DNA from: Adiantum capillus-veneris
Lineage: Eukaryota; Streptophyta; Polypodiopsida; Polypodiales; Pteridaceae
Length of the DNA: 64,000 nt
Reading direction: 5' to 3'
NCBI GenBank assembly: GCA_014529385.2
Contig: CM043970.1
Location: forward strand, 62,421,496 to 62,485,495
Positions 1-11,898 of this stretch are shown here, one piece after another (position 1 is the stretch's first letter; every line of letters begins with the position of its first letter). The notes beneath the pieces were generated by a model that saw nothing but the letters and a program-made list of their open reading frames with translations, ran no database searches and had not been told where the DNA came from. The translations under genes and the position numbers were made by a program.

Positions 1-1000
1 CCAGCTCACCTCTATCTGCAGTGATCTTTCCCACACAACCATAACGGCAAATCACCTCATCAAGAAGGAATTTGCACACAGCTTATGTGGTTTTAGCTCT
101 TAATGCTCTTCCTTCAACCTGGTGGGGCGGTCCGGGGCAGGCAACGAGAAGAGCGGCCTCTAAACACCCTTCGAGGCTCCCGTGTTGCTCAATTGGGGCT
201 GGGGCAAGCACAATCAGAGACAACAACAACCCACAGCCAGAAACCAAACAAGAAAAGGGGCACCACCTAGTTGTAGATGCAAACTAGGACGCACGTGACA
301 TCTCCTTGTACTCAAACGCACAAAGAGAGGGGAATGCAAGATAGCCACACACACCAAACACAAACATTCACCATGCCAGAGAGAGGTAAAGAGCACAAAT
401 CAACTTGAGAAACTCAGTCTTAGCCTTAAAGACTAGATGCACACAAAGCTTGATGAGAAATAGAGAGACAATACAAAACTTGACCTTGTTGCCAATACAC
501 AAATTGTCTTAGGGTCATGGGAGCCCTCTCACCGAGCACCCTCTTACAATTGACCTTTTAGGCAAACAATTCAACAAGCCCTCAAACCACCAAGCATGAA
601 ATGGCACAACAAACTTCAAGGACAATATACCTTCAACCACCTGATGAGCCAACTTATCAAGTCAATTTGGAGAGAAGAGTCGTAGTTGCAGCATACAATT
701 GCACCCAAAACTATGAATCTTATTTATGGACAAGAGTAGGCTACAAGTGTAATTGCAGAGTATAGTATCACTCCACTCCTCTAGATGGCATAACTAACTT
801 CAGATTCTCCACGCACCTATGTGTAATGATGGAATAGAGCACTCATGATGCACACACTCTACACAACTAGGCTTGAAGAGTGGTGTGTTATGTGTTGAGA
901 ATGGTGTGGTGTAGTGTGATCATGTGATCATTTACAAGGGAGAGAAGGGCTCTATTTATAGGTTTTAGAAGCCCCGATTTGGATTAGGTCTAATCAAGTT
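1..1000. other. Unassigned non-coding stretch, possibly LTR
   Basis: I see no convincing coding region. The only structured signal is a minus-strand TATA box (952-961). Sequence to its left would be the transcribed side, so this may be the 3' part of a minus-strand LTR entering from the left edge. No matching second LTR was found, so the assignment is a guess. Confidence 0.3.
952..961 (-). promoter_or_regulatory. TATA box, LTR-like core promoter
   Basis: The minus strand reads CTATAAATAG followed by AGCCC, a classic plant TATA context. There is no gene downstream on the minus strand within 900 bp. An LTR promoter is the simplest reading. Confidence 0.35.
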
Positions 1001-2700
1001 TATTTGAAGGAATAAAAGATTATGCATATTTGTATTTTTTTTAATGAGGGTGGGTCTCTCTTGTCCTTTGAGTCACATGGATGTGGGATCAAGGGAAGGG
1101 AATTATTGAGGATGAAAGGAGAGAGGTTTGAGTGAATAATTTGGGAGTGCCTGCTCTAGTAGAGGGTGCATTTTACAATAAGGTTAGTGGTTAGTAGTTA
1201 GTAATTATCGCTAAAAAATATTTACAAAATCATTCACCAAATGGTGAGATATATGATGAGAAAAGTTAGAGAAGGGATGAGCTTGTAAAGAGAGGTTGAA
1301 GCTTTGGAGAAGTTGACATTCACCTCTTTACAGCACCGGAAGAAGAAGCAGTCAGCATGGCGAAGCAGCGCGTGTCGATGAAGCCATGTTATTTCAAACC
1401 TTGGAAAATTCATGATAAAAGTCTTCATTTGCAGAGGTTATCCTTGGATTTTTGCTGATTTTTTGAAGTTCTTTACAAAGCTGAAGAGACTATGGTAATA
1501 TGGACATATATGTAGAGAGAAAGGGGGACACATAGGGTGTAGAAATGGAGGATGAAGGCTATGGAGGTGTGAGAGATGTGGCAATGGTGAAGAGGGTGAA
1601 TTAGGACATGGGAGTTGCAGGTTTGGGAGTGGGAAGGAGAGGGAGGAGTGTGTGTGAAAGAGGAAAATGATAAAGTTGAAGAGAGAGTGTGGCTGCATAG
1701 CAGGGGAAAACTGGGGTCCACCAATAAAATCATAGCTCACAGCTCGTAGCTCAAAAAATAATGAAAACATTTGAGGTGAAAGTTCAGCTCACGAGCTACA
1801 ACTTTTGTTTGTATCACCTTTTCAAATTCGGGGAGCATGTGATCTTTAAAAATTCAACAAAACTGACTGTTTTTTCCACTGCACAAGGTCCTTGTGAGGT
1901 CCTTCTTTGGATGATTCTTTTGAATACCTACAAGAGTGAGCTCCCCATGGTGCATGCATGCATGCCACATATCCTTGACCTTATTTGTTAGGTCTATCAT
2001 TGAAGATATTGTTGAGATCATGATATAAGTGAATAGTACAACTAAGAAAATCAAATATTGAAGGGTCTAAAAAAATATATACATGTCAAATATAAATAAT
2101 ATAGGTGGAAAAAATATAAAGGGGTTAAGATAAATCTCTCTCATTATAAGTCTACCATAAAAAGATGAATATTTTTTGTGGTCTAATTTATGAGAGTAAA
2201 AGAGAATAGATTTTGGAAGGAAAAATCACAATAGTGAAAAAATATACACATAAATAAAACTAGTTTTTTTGGATTTTTGTTGGGATGGAGTTACACCAAA
2301 AATAAGAGAAGCTTGCATGAAATTATTTTTATATGGAATAAAGAGTATGCAAAATGGTAAGAAAAAATATGGTAATGGTGATTCAATGTACATAGCATAA
2401 ATAACACACCATAGGTAGAAATATTTAAATAAATACCAAAATAATTATAAAAAATCCTTTTATTTAGGCCCTATATACAATGAGACATTTACACACAAAT
2501 GGGCCATAATATACTTATATTTTTTATTTTTTCGACTCAACTAGCCCAGTGACTAGCTAATTAAGGGTTTTTAAGAAGATATGGGAAAAGTCCCCTAACT
2601 CACACATGCCTATGTACAGTGAAATGGTAGGGATAACCAAAATGTTTGAGTGATTTGATAGGGTGAGGTAGCTTACTATGGAAATTATGGAAAGCTGAAA
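1001..2700. other. AT-rich non-coding stretch
   Basis: No ORF with recognisable similarity. There are purine-rich patches around 1480-1700 and long A/T runs at 2080-2560. It lies at the truncated 3' side of the gypsy relic and may hold its decayed integrase end and LTR, but nothing can be aligned by eye. Confidence 0.4.
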
Positions 2701-2708
2701 AATGGCTA

Positions 2709-3120
2709 TCACTGGTTAGTTAGGTCCTCTCGTGCAAGAACCAAGTATCTCATCTGCCAGAGTCCTAGAGGCATTGTGACTAGATCCACAACCCATTTAT
2801 AGTGCATGGCTAGTGGATATGTAGGATGCAATCCATCACGATGTCGGACATTTGAATACATTTGACAAGTTACACATGACTCTACAAATTGAGATACATC
2901 TTTATACATACCCTTCCACCAGTATTTTTCTTTCAACTTGGAGAAGGTTGCCCACACACCCCTATGTCCAGCCCATAGACTCTCATGAAACTCTTGCATG
3001 ATCTTTACTTGAGTCTCTTTTTTACATATAACCCGTTGTGGTGTAGCACCCTTTTTTTTAGGATGCTTCCACAAGTAACCATCCCTCAAAAAGTACCCAT
3101 ATGCTTTCCTGCGTATCCTC
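2709..3120 (-). pseudogene. Gypsy integrase, zinc domain and start of core (truncated)
   Basis: The reading frame holds an HHCC-type zinc-binding domain: a His in HESLWAGHRG and the pair CVTCQ. It is followed by the beginning of the rve core (KWVVDLVTMP with the first catalytic Asp, then YLVLARED). The frame closes at a TGA right after ARED-LTNQ, where the family continues, so most of the catalytic core is missing. In an active element the enzyme inserts the cDNA. This copy cannot. Confidence 0.75.
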
Positions 3121-3137
3121 CTGAATTCTTGTTCATA

Positions 3138-3800
3138 TCAATCATCTTGTTTTGCTAGAGTACTCAAATAGCTTCCAATAAGAACCCAATCACCTTCATA
3201 AAGCTCTTTCAATAATGATTCAAGTAGATTAGTCATGCAGACATTGTTACCTTTGACATAAGAGATAGAATAGAACTTTGTGCCGACATCATCTCCCTCG
3301 TCAATCATTTGTGACTCATCTTCATACCTTGCCCTTGATAGCATATCTGCCACTGTATTGTCTTTACCTACAATGTGCTTAAACTCGGGATTTAAGGACT
3401 TAATGTAGAAAATCCACCGCAACATAGCAATGTCTGGCGTTGAGCAGCTTGTAATCATCCCAAACAGTGGTAGACAATCTATTTCTATAACCACACATGC
3501 ACCTATTAGGTACTCTTTCCCACTTTTCAAGGCTGTAACCATACCCCATAACTCTCTCTTTATCTAGGGATAGTTTCTTTGGCGAGCACTTAGTACTTTT
3601 TCTCCAAATCTTACCACATACATGTGTCCTTCTTTGTCATCTTGCCCTATTGCCTATCCAATCCTTGTAGGGCTGGTGTCTACTATCACAATTACTGGCC
3701 TTTGACACTCATAGTCTACCTTTCTCAAAGTTGTTGCTGACTGGAGCAACTCCTTTAGCTTTTTCATGGATTTTACATGTGCTTCTGTCCATTTAAACTT
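3138..3800 (-). pseudogene. Gypsy RNase H domain (broken)
   Basis: From right to left the conceptual product starts with the RT connection (KFKWTEAH), then RNase H with VIVIVDTSP, a stop in place of Trp (GxAIGQDD), and RELWGMVTALK. It ends with the family's closing motif NTVADMLSR, the counterpart of N-VVADALSR. The domain normally removes the RNA strand during reverse transcription. At least two stop codons (near 3,655 and 3,567) break it. Confidence 0.75.
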
Positions 3801-3835
3801 TTGATTCTTTCTAAGCATCTGATAAAGAGGATCAG

Positions 3836-4660
3836 CTACACGTGTATAATGTGGAATCCAAATAACATAGAAGACATAAGAAACCTTCTAACCTCAATGA
3901 TGCTAGTGCATGTTTCTTTCATTGTTTGGATGACATCTACCTTTGCTGGACAAGGTTTCCTACCATATGGCTTGCACATGTGCCCCACAATGAGCACTTT
4001 ATTGACACCAAACATAGACTCTTTCCCTGACAATGTAAGATTGGATTCTTCCAACCTAGATAAAATTTTATCACAATCATTTATGTGATTTACCTCAAAC
4101 CTGCGACATCCCTTGAGATCCAAAGCTTCATCTTTGTCACTTTCTTCACATCCTTTGATAGACAAATCATCAATGAAAGTCATTGTGATTTGAGGAATAA
4201 AGTCACGTAAGACCTTATTCATATGTGCAACCGAGTTGGTTGCTCCCTGTGGCAAGGTACACATCCTTACCAAACCCAAAGGTGTCCTCATGGTTGTCAA
4301 GTCTCTGCTTTTGATTGCAAGCTGAAATTGATCATATCCTGAGTAGAGATCTCCCATTGAGTAGATTGCCCTCCCTGCAAATGCCTCTGCAAACTCATCC
4401 ACAAGTAGACATGTACTTACATTTCTAAGTAGACATATCTTGGATGAAGCGTAGAGAACCATTCTTCTTTGGAACTGTGAACCACCTGTTTGAGTATGGA
4501 GCACAAGAAGGCTCCAAGATTCCCATATTGATTTTCTCATTCAGTAGCTCTACTAACTTTGGCAAATGAGCCTTTGGAACCGGAATAGGCCGCAGATTTC
4601 AAGGCACATGAGGTATTGTGAAAATTACCATAGGAGCTACAATAGAAGGATCAACACCTC
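3836..4660 (-). pseudogene. Gypsy reverse transcriptase (frameshifted)
   Basis: The N-terminal part (RPIPVP, then YSNRWFTVPKKNGSLR) lies in one frame near 4,450-4,600. The palm continues in another: MGDLYSGYDQF, TPLGLVRM, LPQGATNS, and the catalytic box FIDDLSIKG, an F-x-DD variant of YxDD. The thumb follows (FLMSSMLFGFH). The frame change and a stop near 4,420 make the copy inactive. Length and order fit the usual gypsy RT of about 250 residues. Confidence 0.8.
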
Positions 4661-4673
4661 CTATCTCATGTGG

Positions 4674-5369
4674 CTAAAATGAAAAAGCCTTACCATGCTT
4701 TGAAAGCATTTCTTTCAAGCACTTTGTCTCCTCCTGTGTTAGAAACTCCTTGCAACCAATTTGCAACTCTTGAAAAGACTCCTTTGTGAAGGTATGCCCA
4801 ATCTTTTTAGGATTCCTCAAACTTGGTTGTAAAGAAGCCTGCTCAATCTTTTCCCTATTGTTGGGTGGTAAGGGTGAAGCTACTGGTTTCACCTTCTTTG
4901 CTACACTCTTGTATTTAGTTTCAACATGGACTTCTAGTCCAAGTGTTTGGTTTTCGTTAAAGCCTTCTATTACTTGATACATTTCCATAGAGCAAACTTC
5001 CACAACTTCATTTTCAAGATACAAACTAGACCCCATTATAGCATCAAGCTCATCCATAGTATCTACAAAAGAAACTTGTTCACACAAACCCAAAACATTT
5101 TCAGTAGGCTCTAGCAACCCACTTTTTTTCATGCCTATTTGTACATTATGCACATATTGCCTCTCACATCTCTTCAAATCTTCAAGTTTTGTAAAACATA
5201 TTGATCCATTCCTTGTTACCAAGGAGCTCGTTGAGAAAGTTTCACCTATTTTTGGATCAGGCGAGACCCTTTTTGTTTCTGTACCACTGCAATCCCGCTT
5301 TACAATGGTACTTGGCCAAAACCCTCCATGAAATATTCCTCCTTTAAAGCTACTTTGAGTTCCTCCCAA
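4674..5369 (-). pseudogene. Gypsy polyprotein spacer between gag and RT
   Basis: A 231-codon open stretch ends with TQEETKCLKEMLSKHGKAF, the typical run-in to a gypsy RT (family form roughly E-E...ML-KH-KAF). The stop directly after it replaces a Trp codon. I see no D-[ST]-G protease motif in this part, so the protease is either lost or too diverged to see. It overlaps the gag frame at its right end, a sign of a frameshift near 5,330. Confidence 0.6.
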
Positions 5370-5686
5370 TTTCTCCCATTCCCATCTTTAATTCCCCTAA
5401 CATGTTCTCTAATTTCTGGAGCAACAACTAGCTCAAATCTTTGAATTATTTCACCTTCTGACACGCGATGCAACTCCATCTCCTTCACATACTCGCGTAA
5501 GTACTTGGTTACATCTTTGCCATTGAATTGATCTATTCTATTGATGACTGCTTGTATGGCCTTCGTTGCTAAAATCTCCCTTCTTTCAGTGGCATGTTGT
5601 TGTTGCATGAACATTGCAAATGCTTGAAACATTTACATTGTTGTTGGGTCAAAATGCATACCCTGTTGCTCAACATGATCACCCAT
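5300..5686 (-). pseudogene. Gypsy gag fragment
   Basis: The frame reads MFQAFAMFMQQQ, then AINRIDQFNGKDVTKYL and RFELVVAPEIREHVRG, the helical retrotransposon gag pattern with FxGxDVxxYL. An upstream ATG at 5,686 (MGDHVEQQG) is in the same frame but separated by one TAA at 5,633-5,635. The original start was therefore probably 5,686. Gag would form the virus-like particle. Zinc knuckle not seen. Confidence 0.65.
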
Positions 5687-5690
5687 GGTT

Positions 5691-6578
5691 ACCCACAAAC
5701 TCTCACCCTGGCAGTTTCGCGTCGGGTTCACAAAAAATATGTCGAGAAATTTGCGGTCTTGCCAGAAAAGCATCGGGCTTATGGCTGTGAGAGTTTGTGA
5801 GAGAACTCAAAAAAAAAACTATATGAAGGAGTGAAACCATAGATGCCATGAAGACTAGGGTGTGGAAGGAAGTGCAATCAAAGAAGCCCCACTCTTTCTC
5901 TCTTGCACTCACACACACAAAGAAAGAACACAAAAGAGAGTGTCAAAACAACACAAAGATGAAAACATCAAGGCTATGGTCATATCGTATCATGGGTAAT
6001 ATGAAAGGGTTAATAGATGAGTTAATGGCATTCTATCTTGGCTGACCAAATAGGCTACGAATTGTTCTTTGTAATTGTAGTTTTGTGCTTACCATAATAT
6101 ATATATATTTTGTCTAGTGATTGGGATTAATTGTGTGTACAAATCCTCTTGGTTCATAGCAAGATAACTACGCTTACGTCAAAAGAAAATTTATAGTCTA
6201 TGAGAGCTAGTATGATGGGATCCGGTGATAGAAGTATTTCATTGAGCCTATGGGCCAAAGAGAAACACTATAGGTTGTTGAAAGTGTATTTTATGGCTAA
6301 TCCATACGTTAATTCTAATAGAACGTATAGAGTGAAAGCGATAGAAATTATCATCAGGTGGATTATTCATATAGGATAACTCTAGTATGCGCAAAATGTA
6401 GATATGAGAGAAGAGAAGGGAAGAGAAGAGAAGAGAGTTTCTCTCCCAAGCCCTATTCTTGCCCGTAGGCAATAAGGATACTGCGGGGAGAAATGTACCT
6501 GTAGCAAGGAGAACCTAAATTTTGTAGAGAGGATGAATTACTAAGAGTGAGAGAGATATGTTTGGTTAAGGAGATGAG

Positions 6579-6615
<37 letters not shown>

Positions 6616-8800
6616 GATTAGAGATGAAAAAGAAAACAAGAAGAAATCAAGAAAACATCAATGTAGAACACATCTTACTTGACAAAACCTTTGGCACCAT
6701 TATTGATGGAGAGAGAAGAAGAGGGGAGAATTCAAATTTGATTGATACGCCAAGTCCAAGACCTTCTTTGATTAGAGTTGATCTTCCAAGGATAGCATGC
6801 AAGAATGGCTAGTCTTCCTCTAGGAGAAAGTGTAGGCTTAGGCTTATGTTAATGGCTAAGTACAATTTGACATTACTACTCACTCCCTCATGAATTCCTG
6901 TCATCAATGGCTTGAATGCTTAAGTGAGTTTCAAGAAAGAAGAGGTTCCCTTTTTTGGGTGAAGGGAACCCCCAAGGGTTTACACAAGAAGAGAAGAGCC
7001 AATGTGAACAGAAACTGGAAAAGTTGGAAATGAGCTGTCCCTGCATGATGTGGGCAGACTGGGATCTAGTATTTTGATCATATCTCCTCAACCGTGGCTC
7101 CAAATAAAAAAAGTAAAAATATGGGCAGAAACTTCAGCTCATTACCTACGACTTTCATTTAGAAATCGTTTTCCAATTCGGATTGGAACCTTGTGTAAAA
7201 AATCATCAAAATAGTGTCCATTTTTGGCAGCAAAAGTCTTCCTGTGGTCCCCTTAGCCTAGACTTTCATTTGATTCCAAAGGACACCTCATGCCATATGA
7301 AAGCATGACATTGCTCCTTGACAAAGTTTTGTAATCATGCTTGTAATAATGCATTAAAATAAGTGTATCTTTGAAATCATGTCATCTGGTGTCCCACTAG
7401 GATTTGATTCCCTCCTAGTAGCTATTTAAAAAGAAATATATGAAAAATACATAGAATAAATATATATTGAAGTTCACCCTAGATATAGGATCTAGCTATG
7501 GTGTGAGATGATAATGAGATAGTAGAAATAAAGAATCAATGCTTTTTTGCCCCAAGTTAAAGATGCGGAGCTATTGACGCTTTTTCCATAGTATTTTCTG
7601 ATGGTAAAGTAAAAATAGGTAACCCTTGAGATAAATAATAGGATGAGATAGAAAGAATATTATTATACTTAAATATGCATATGTACATTAGAGAAAATAT
7701 AATTATCTATCTAAAAAGTTACAAGATAACTCTTGTAGCATGCATTCCCACTATGTACATGTCACAGCACGACAACGGTCTATAATGTGAACCCGCTAAG
7801 TAGCTATGCTCGGTAGATAGATATGCCAACTATAGAATCCCAGCCGAGGATATGCCATGTCGGTCACCAACCGTGTCGGTGATGTAAATGTGGCCAACGG
7901 TCACCAAGGCCTTCCAAGAGTGCCAGCTCATGGAGAGGTCAACATCTCAACACCATGTGCCTGGACATTGATTTCTTCTATCCCTTTAGTGTCCAAGTCA
8001 CTGCAAAGCACAATGCTGTCTAATTCAATGCACAATGAAAAACAAAAAATGTCAAAGTCAAAGGTAATGCCACTTACATTGGAGTACTCATTTGAGAACC
8101 GAGAGGAAATATAGTTGAGGTGCTTTGTTCCGGGGTCTCAAAATAATTATCTGCTTTGGCATTATACACAGAGGACAATGAATGCTACAAGATAAAATAT
8201 TCCTCGTCCCCTATCCATGCATACAAGTGTAAAGGACAAATGGTCTCATACTCTCCTCCAATTTCAAGTAAGGCCTCCACATTTATCCCACCAAGAGTTC
8301 CAAGCAGTGCTCAAAAATAACTTTTTTCCAAAAACTTATCAAACCTACATATGAGAAACAATAGAGGTAAACTTACTAAATCTAAAGGTTTCTACACCAA
8401 TTTACACTATTTTTTTTCAAATTTTGTAGATTTTCTCACCTTCAACTATAAAATTTAGAGGTAAATCTCAAAATTAATAGGTGGGATTACACTAAACTTA
8501 GGTTTTTTTCAAGCATTGGTTCCAAGCTTCCCCCCGGATCATGTTGATTGACACAAGACATTTTCCATTCGTGAAGGGGACTCAGATGCAAGCACCAATT
8601 GTAGAATGGAGGAAAACACAAGCCTCCCTGCATAATGCAATCACAACAACAATTAAGGAATTTACATTTGAATATCGGCCAAAAATATCTTAATACTAGA
8701 TGTTCTTGCTCTAATCAATAGCATATACCATCAATATTACAATTTTACTAGGCTCATTTTAAGACTACTGGTAGAAGAACATAAAATTTTATTGCAAAAA
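5691..8800. other. Unassigned intergenic stretch
   Basis: Right of the gypsy gag there should be a leader and LTR, but no paired LTR can be recognised. From 6,050 to 8,800 I see no supported gene. The frame at 7,857-8,114 has no family resemblance. A minus-strand conceptual stretch at 8,150-8,300 looks protein-like but carries a stop and matches nothing I know. Confidence 0.4.
6580..6611. repeat. (TA)n microsatellite
   Basis: About 16 uninterrupted TA units. Likely variable in length. Confidence 0.95.
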
Positions 8801-8818
8801 CAGTCATATTGAAGGGAT

Positions 8819-8830
8819 GTGTGTGTGTGT

Positions 8831-8868
<38 letters not shown>
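8819..8868. repeat. (GT)n-(AC)n self-complementary microsatellite
   Basis: A GT run passes directly into an AC run and then an AT run. The GT and AC halves are reverse complements, so a single strand can fold into a hairpin with almost no loop. Perfect (GT)7 against a longer (AC)n arm. Confidence 0.9.
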
Positions 8869-9025
8869 CCCGTTCTTGCGCTTTTTCATAATCTCTGGTT
8901 CATTCTCCAAATTTACTTCGTGGGCTATGGAGGAGCCGCACAGGACTCCGCTTCCCTCCCGCATGATGGGTTCTTTGCAAATGTTGGTAGCACGAAGGAG
9001 GGAGTCCAAGTATGTTCTTCTTGCA

Positions 9026-9370
9026 GGTTCTCTACAGACTACGGGAATAGTAGAAATTGCTCACAGCTTCGCTTTCTTTTTCCAGCATGGTTCCTCTGCA
9101 GACAATGGTGCTAGTGATGTAGCAGATGGTGCCCTACATAGGTCCTCTGCCAGTAGTGAGCAACGAATGCAAATAATCTCCTCTCCACATAGGTTCTCTG
9201 TATGCAATGGTGGCAGTTCCCCACAGAGGTCCTCTGCAGACAATGGTGGCAACACTGAGCAGAAAGTCCGAATAACCCCCTCCCCACATAGCTCTTTTGC
9301 ACACTATGATGGTAGCGATGCATCAGACAACACCCCATGGAGGTCCTCTACAAACAATGGTGGTAATAGT
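9026..9370. repeat. Irregular minisatellite, GGTCCTCTGCAGACAATGG type
   Basis: Related units begin near 9,026, 9,089, 9,141, 9,192, 9,228 and 9,342, each starting GGTYCTCT and often continuing ACAATGGTGGC. Spacing is irregular (36 to 114 bp). The plus-strand frame is open across it, but the repetition alone explains that. Confidence 0.7.
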
Positions 9371-9928
9371 GAGCAACAAGCCCAAATAAGCCAGCGTGCG
9401 TGGCAACACATCCAAATATTCACAACAAATGTGTTGCTTCCCCCTAATTCATGCATATGGAACATGGTAGGGAAGTTATAGAGGTGGATGCAAGAGGATA
9501 CCAGTTTAGCCAGCAGGAGCTTGGCAAGAGATGGCAGGACCACTGTCCTCAGCTACTTGTGGAGTGGGTAGAAAAAGCAACCTTGTGCTTCCAAATGCCG
9601 GCATCCAGTTTCACGGATACGGCTTCCAAATTTGAAGGCCAAATAAATGCTTACTTGAAGCGATACAATAAGGCTAATGAGGTTGATACAAGACCTTCAA
9701 GCTCCATCTTCAAAGCAACAATGCCACAGTCATACGGGTAGAAAATATGTGTAGACCTCACCATCTTCTAATTATCTGAATATGAGCAGAAGGTCAATGC
9801 TGCCAAAGCTTAAGGGCGCACAATCCCGGATGGTGTCGAGGTTAGTGTTGCATAGAAACCTGTTTTTTTAATACATTATTTCTGAATTTCTTTTCTATAG
9901 ATTTGGGGACTGAATTATATATATAAAT

Positions 9929-9950
9929 GTGTGTGTGTGTGTGTGTGTGT
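9929..9950. repeat. (GT)n microsatellite
   Basis: Eleven GT units between two open stretches of the ankyrin-like remnant. Confidence 0.9.
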
Positions 9951-10624
9951 AACATAAGAAACTTGTTTCTTTCATGCTTGTTTTTGAAACTCCTGGCTAC
10001 ACTCATCCAAGTGTATGCCACAATAGAGGTACAAAATGAAAGCCAATTTGAAGAGTACATCAGGTATACATGTAAGAAAGAAGCAAGACTCATGGATTGC
10101 ATAGCCATTGCAGTCTTGGTTAAAACTTGGTGGATTGAGATCTACAATAGCACTCAAAGGCTATATGCAAGCTTCAACCCCCGATATGTTGATGTTGGTA
10201 GCTATTGTAGTACACTTGATGGGTTGAGGCTATACCTAGAGCCAGCTATCCTCAGCATCCAAGCTCACGTTTCCATGAGGAGAACAATGGAGGCACGTTG
10301 TTTGCCCTCATAACAGCAATACAGGTGGGAGATTTGGTATTAGCTGAGAACATAGTCAACTATATAGACTCTTTGAAGGAAGATGAACGCCCATTACTTG
10401 AGGCCGTCAAGCAAGCGACCCTACAAATCCCACATCCACATGCACACACATTTGTGGAGTACGAAGCCTGTCCTTCTCAAGGTAGTTTTCATGCTGGCTC
10501 ACTTCTTTGATTTCATAGTTTTGTAGTCACATTCTTATGTTCTATGTCTGCAATTCTAATTGCAAATCCATCCAAGAGCCAAGAAATGATCGGTATGTTG
10601 AACTAGTATGGTGAACCAGCTTCC

Positions 10625-10759
10625 GATATAGGGTCATATATCCTAGTTGCCGATGTGCAAAAAGGTGATGTCAATTTTGTGACTTATTTGCTTCAAGTAG
10701 GAGCCGACCCTAATCGAGCAAGTTCATTTGGACAACTTGCCTTAAGACTGTCGTGGTGA
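10625..10759 (+). pseudogene. Single ankyrin-repeat unit
   Basis: The frame reads ILVADVQKGDVNFVTYLLQ then VGADPNRASSFGQLALRLS and stops. It matches the ankyrin pattern A...GD...V..LL..GADPN......G..AL.L. Ankyrin repeats bind proteins and occur in arrays, so a lone unit ending in TGA is most simply a relic. A possible splice acceptor (CCAG) lies just upstream at 10,617-10,620. Confidence 0.55.
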
Positions 10760-11550
10760 TGCGAGTTTAGAAATATGTTTCAAGGTGGTGACATGTTATA
10801 AGGATAGCTAGACATTTTTTTCCTTTAATAAGTTTGTTAAGGGACATTATGGAAAGATGGATGCATCGCAATGAAATTCAACTATGACCTTTTTCAGGAG
10901 ACAAAATTATGGCGTATTTTTAGTGATTGGATTGAACTTGACATGGATTGTGAAGTGCACCAGGTGATGGGGTCATGTTGTTCATGTATTCATCATATTT
11001 TTTATTCGGCCAGTGAACCCGGTGTCAACTCTAGTGTAGGGATACTTGAATGGATCCAATGGGCTACCCAACAGAATGCATTGAACGTATGGATCTTGCA
11101 GTAACATTCTGGCAGCTTGATGGTGTAATTGAGCCTGGGGAGTTTTGCCACCTAAGATTTTGAACCTGCTTGCCTAAGAACTAAAGTCTATGCTTGAGTG
11201 TTCATTGCATATGCCATTTTGTCTAGTTGGTGGACTTGAAAGTTGAGGTTGGAGGCGTGCCATGGTTACATTTGAATGTGAAGCTGGAGGTGCACTTTGT
11301 TGATGTGTCTAGTCTTTTCACCCTCGCTGACGTTGTGCATGACGTAGATACTCACAGTGCACACACAGCCCATCATGACATGATCCCCTCTCTTCCTTGC
11401 ATGGTAAGGCTATCCCTTGTTCCTCTGTTCCTTGCGGGTTGTCAAAGCGATCATGTACTCAAGCACTCCCGCTACAGCTGGACGTATGTCTTCTATTAAC
11501 AAATGTTGAATTGGCTAGGTATTGTTTAACATTTTCTAGACGTATGTCTT

Positions 11551-11898
11551 TTTTTTTTTTTTAATAGCAAAACTCACAATTGTGAGTGAATTATATTGAG
11601 TAGCCGAAAAAATTACAAGGTTTTGTCATGCTCATGTTAAGCCATGACAACATCCAGGAATCATAATTACACCGGCTATTAGGGCACTCCTATCGATGGC
11701 CAAGGTTTGCCCCCGTCCCAGGTATTCCGTCTACTGACAACAAGGCACAAGTAGTCCTAGACCAATCCTCCGAGTGATGCTTGCACCCGAGTGCCCATAT
11801 TAGTACATTGCTTTCCTGTATAATTACTGCGAAGCTGGCCACCTCAAATCCTCCTTCAAAAACACGGCGGTTCCTTGTTTGCCATACATTATGAAAGA
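11551..11898 (-). mobile_element. 5'-truncated LINE (non-LTR retrotransposon)
   Basis: On the minus strand the element begins inside the C-terminal zinc region of a LINE polymerase, continues through a 3' UTR ending TTTGCTATT, and finishes in a poly(A) of about 13 (poly(T) on the plus strand from 11,550). It is flanked by 17-bp target duplications with one mismatch (11,534-11,550 and 11,899-11,915). Tail, truncation and long duplication together define target-primed insertion. Confidence 0.88.
11690..11890 (-). pseudogene. LINE ORF2 C-terminus (RT-associated zinc region)
   Basis: The frame reads NVWQTRNRRVFEGG and runs to a TAG at 11,690-11,692. W-x-x-RN-R-VF is the hallmark of the zf-RVT segment at the end of plant LINE ORF2 proteins. 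Only about 66 codons survive because the insertion is truncated, so it encodes no working enzyme. Confidence 0.75.

Larger units (their letters stand above)
2709..5690 (-). mobile_element. Decayed Ty3/gypsy retrotransposon
   Basis: Reading leftward on the minus strand the order is gag, pre-RT spacer, reverse transcriptase, RNase H, then the H2C2 zinc domain and start of the integrase core. This gag-RT-RH-IN order defines Ty3/gypsy. The copy is interrupted by frameshifts and stops, and the integrase stops soon after its core begins. Several stops sit where the family has Trp (for example after GKAFSF near 4,675 and in the RNase H near 3,655), fitting TGG to TAG decay. The integrase style (WAGHRG, then ARED) recalls a gypsy clade I associate with non-seed plants and fungi. 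No LTR pair or target duplication was found. Confidence 0.85.
9451..11500 (+). pseudogene. Possible ankyrin-repeat gene remnant
   Basis: Several plus-strand open stretches look like dispersed exons or shifted pieces of one gene. 9,451-9,741 has a soluble, helical composition. 9,990-10,313 is followed, one frame over, by 10,298-10,480 (FALITAIQVGDLVLAENIV, ankyrin-like). 10,625-10,759 is the clearest ankyrin unit. 10,871-11,104 and 11,227-11,499 are unassigned. A (GT)n tract splits two of them. Frame changes and stops suggest a pseudogene rather than a clean exon set, though introns cannot be excluded. The piece ends just before a LINE insertion at 11,551. The overall gene identity is unknown. 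Confidence 0.35.

Noticed and set aside
72-287. 71-codon ORF at the left edge
   Set aside because: No motif, low-complexity composition, and opposed by the minus-strand LTR-like TATA box.
1438-1770. Pyrimidine-rich minus-strand ORFs
   Set aside because: Generated by a purine-rich plus strand; overlapping frames are equally open.
8150-8300. Minus-strand protein-like stretch (LLEIGGEYETICPLHLYAWI)
   Set aside because: Carries a stop, no partner exons and no recognised family.
8809-9114. ORFs starting with CVCVHTHTHT-like text
   Set aside because: These translate the (GT)n/(AC)n repeat; no evidence of a coding exon.
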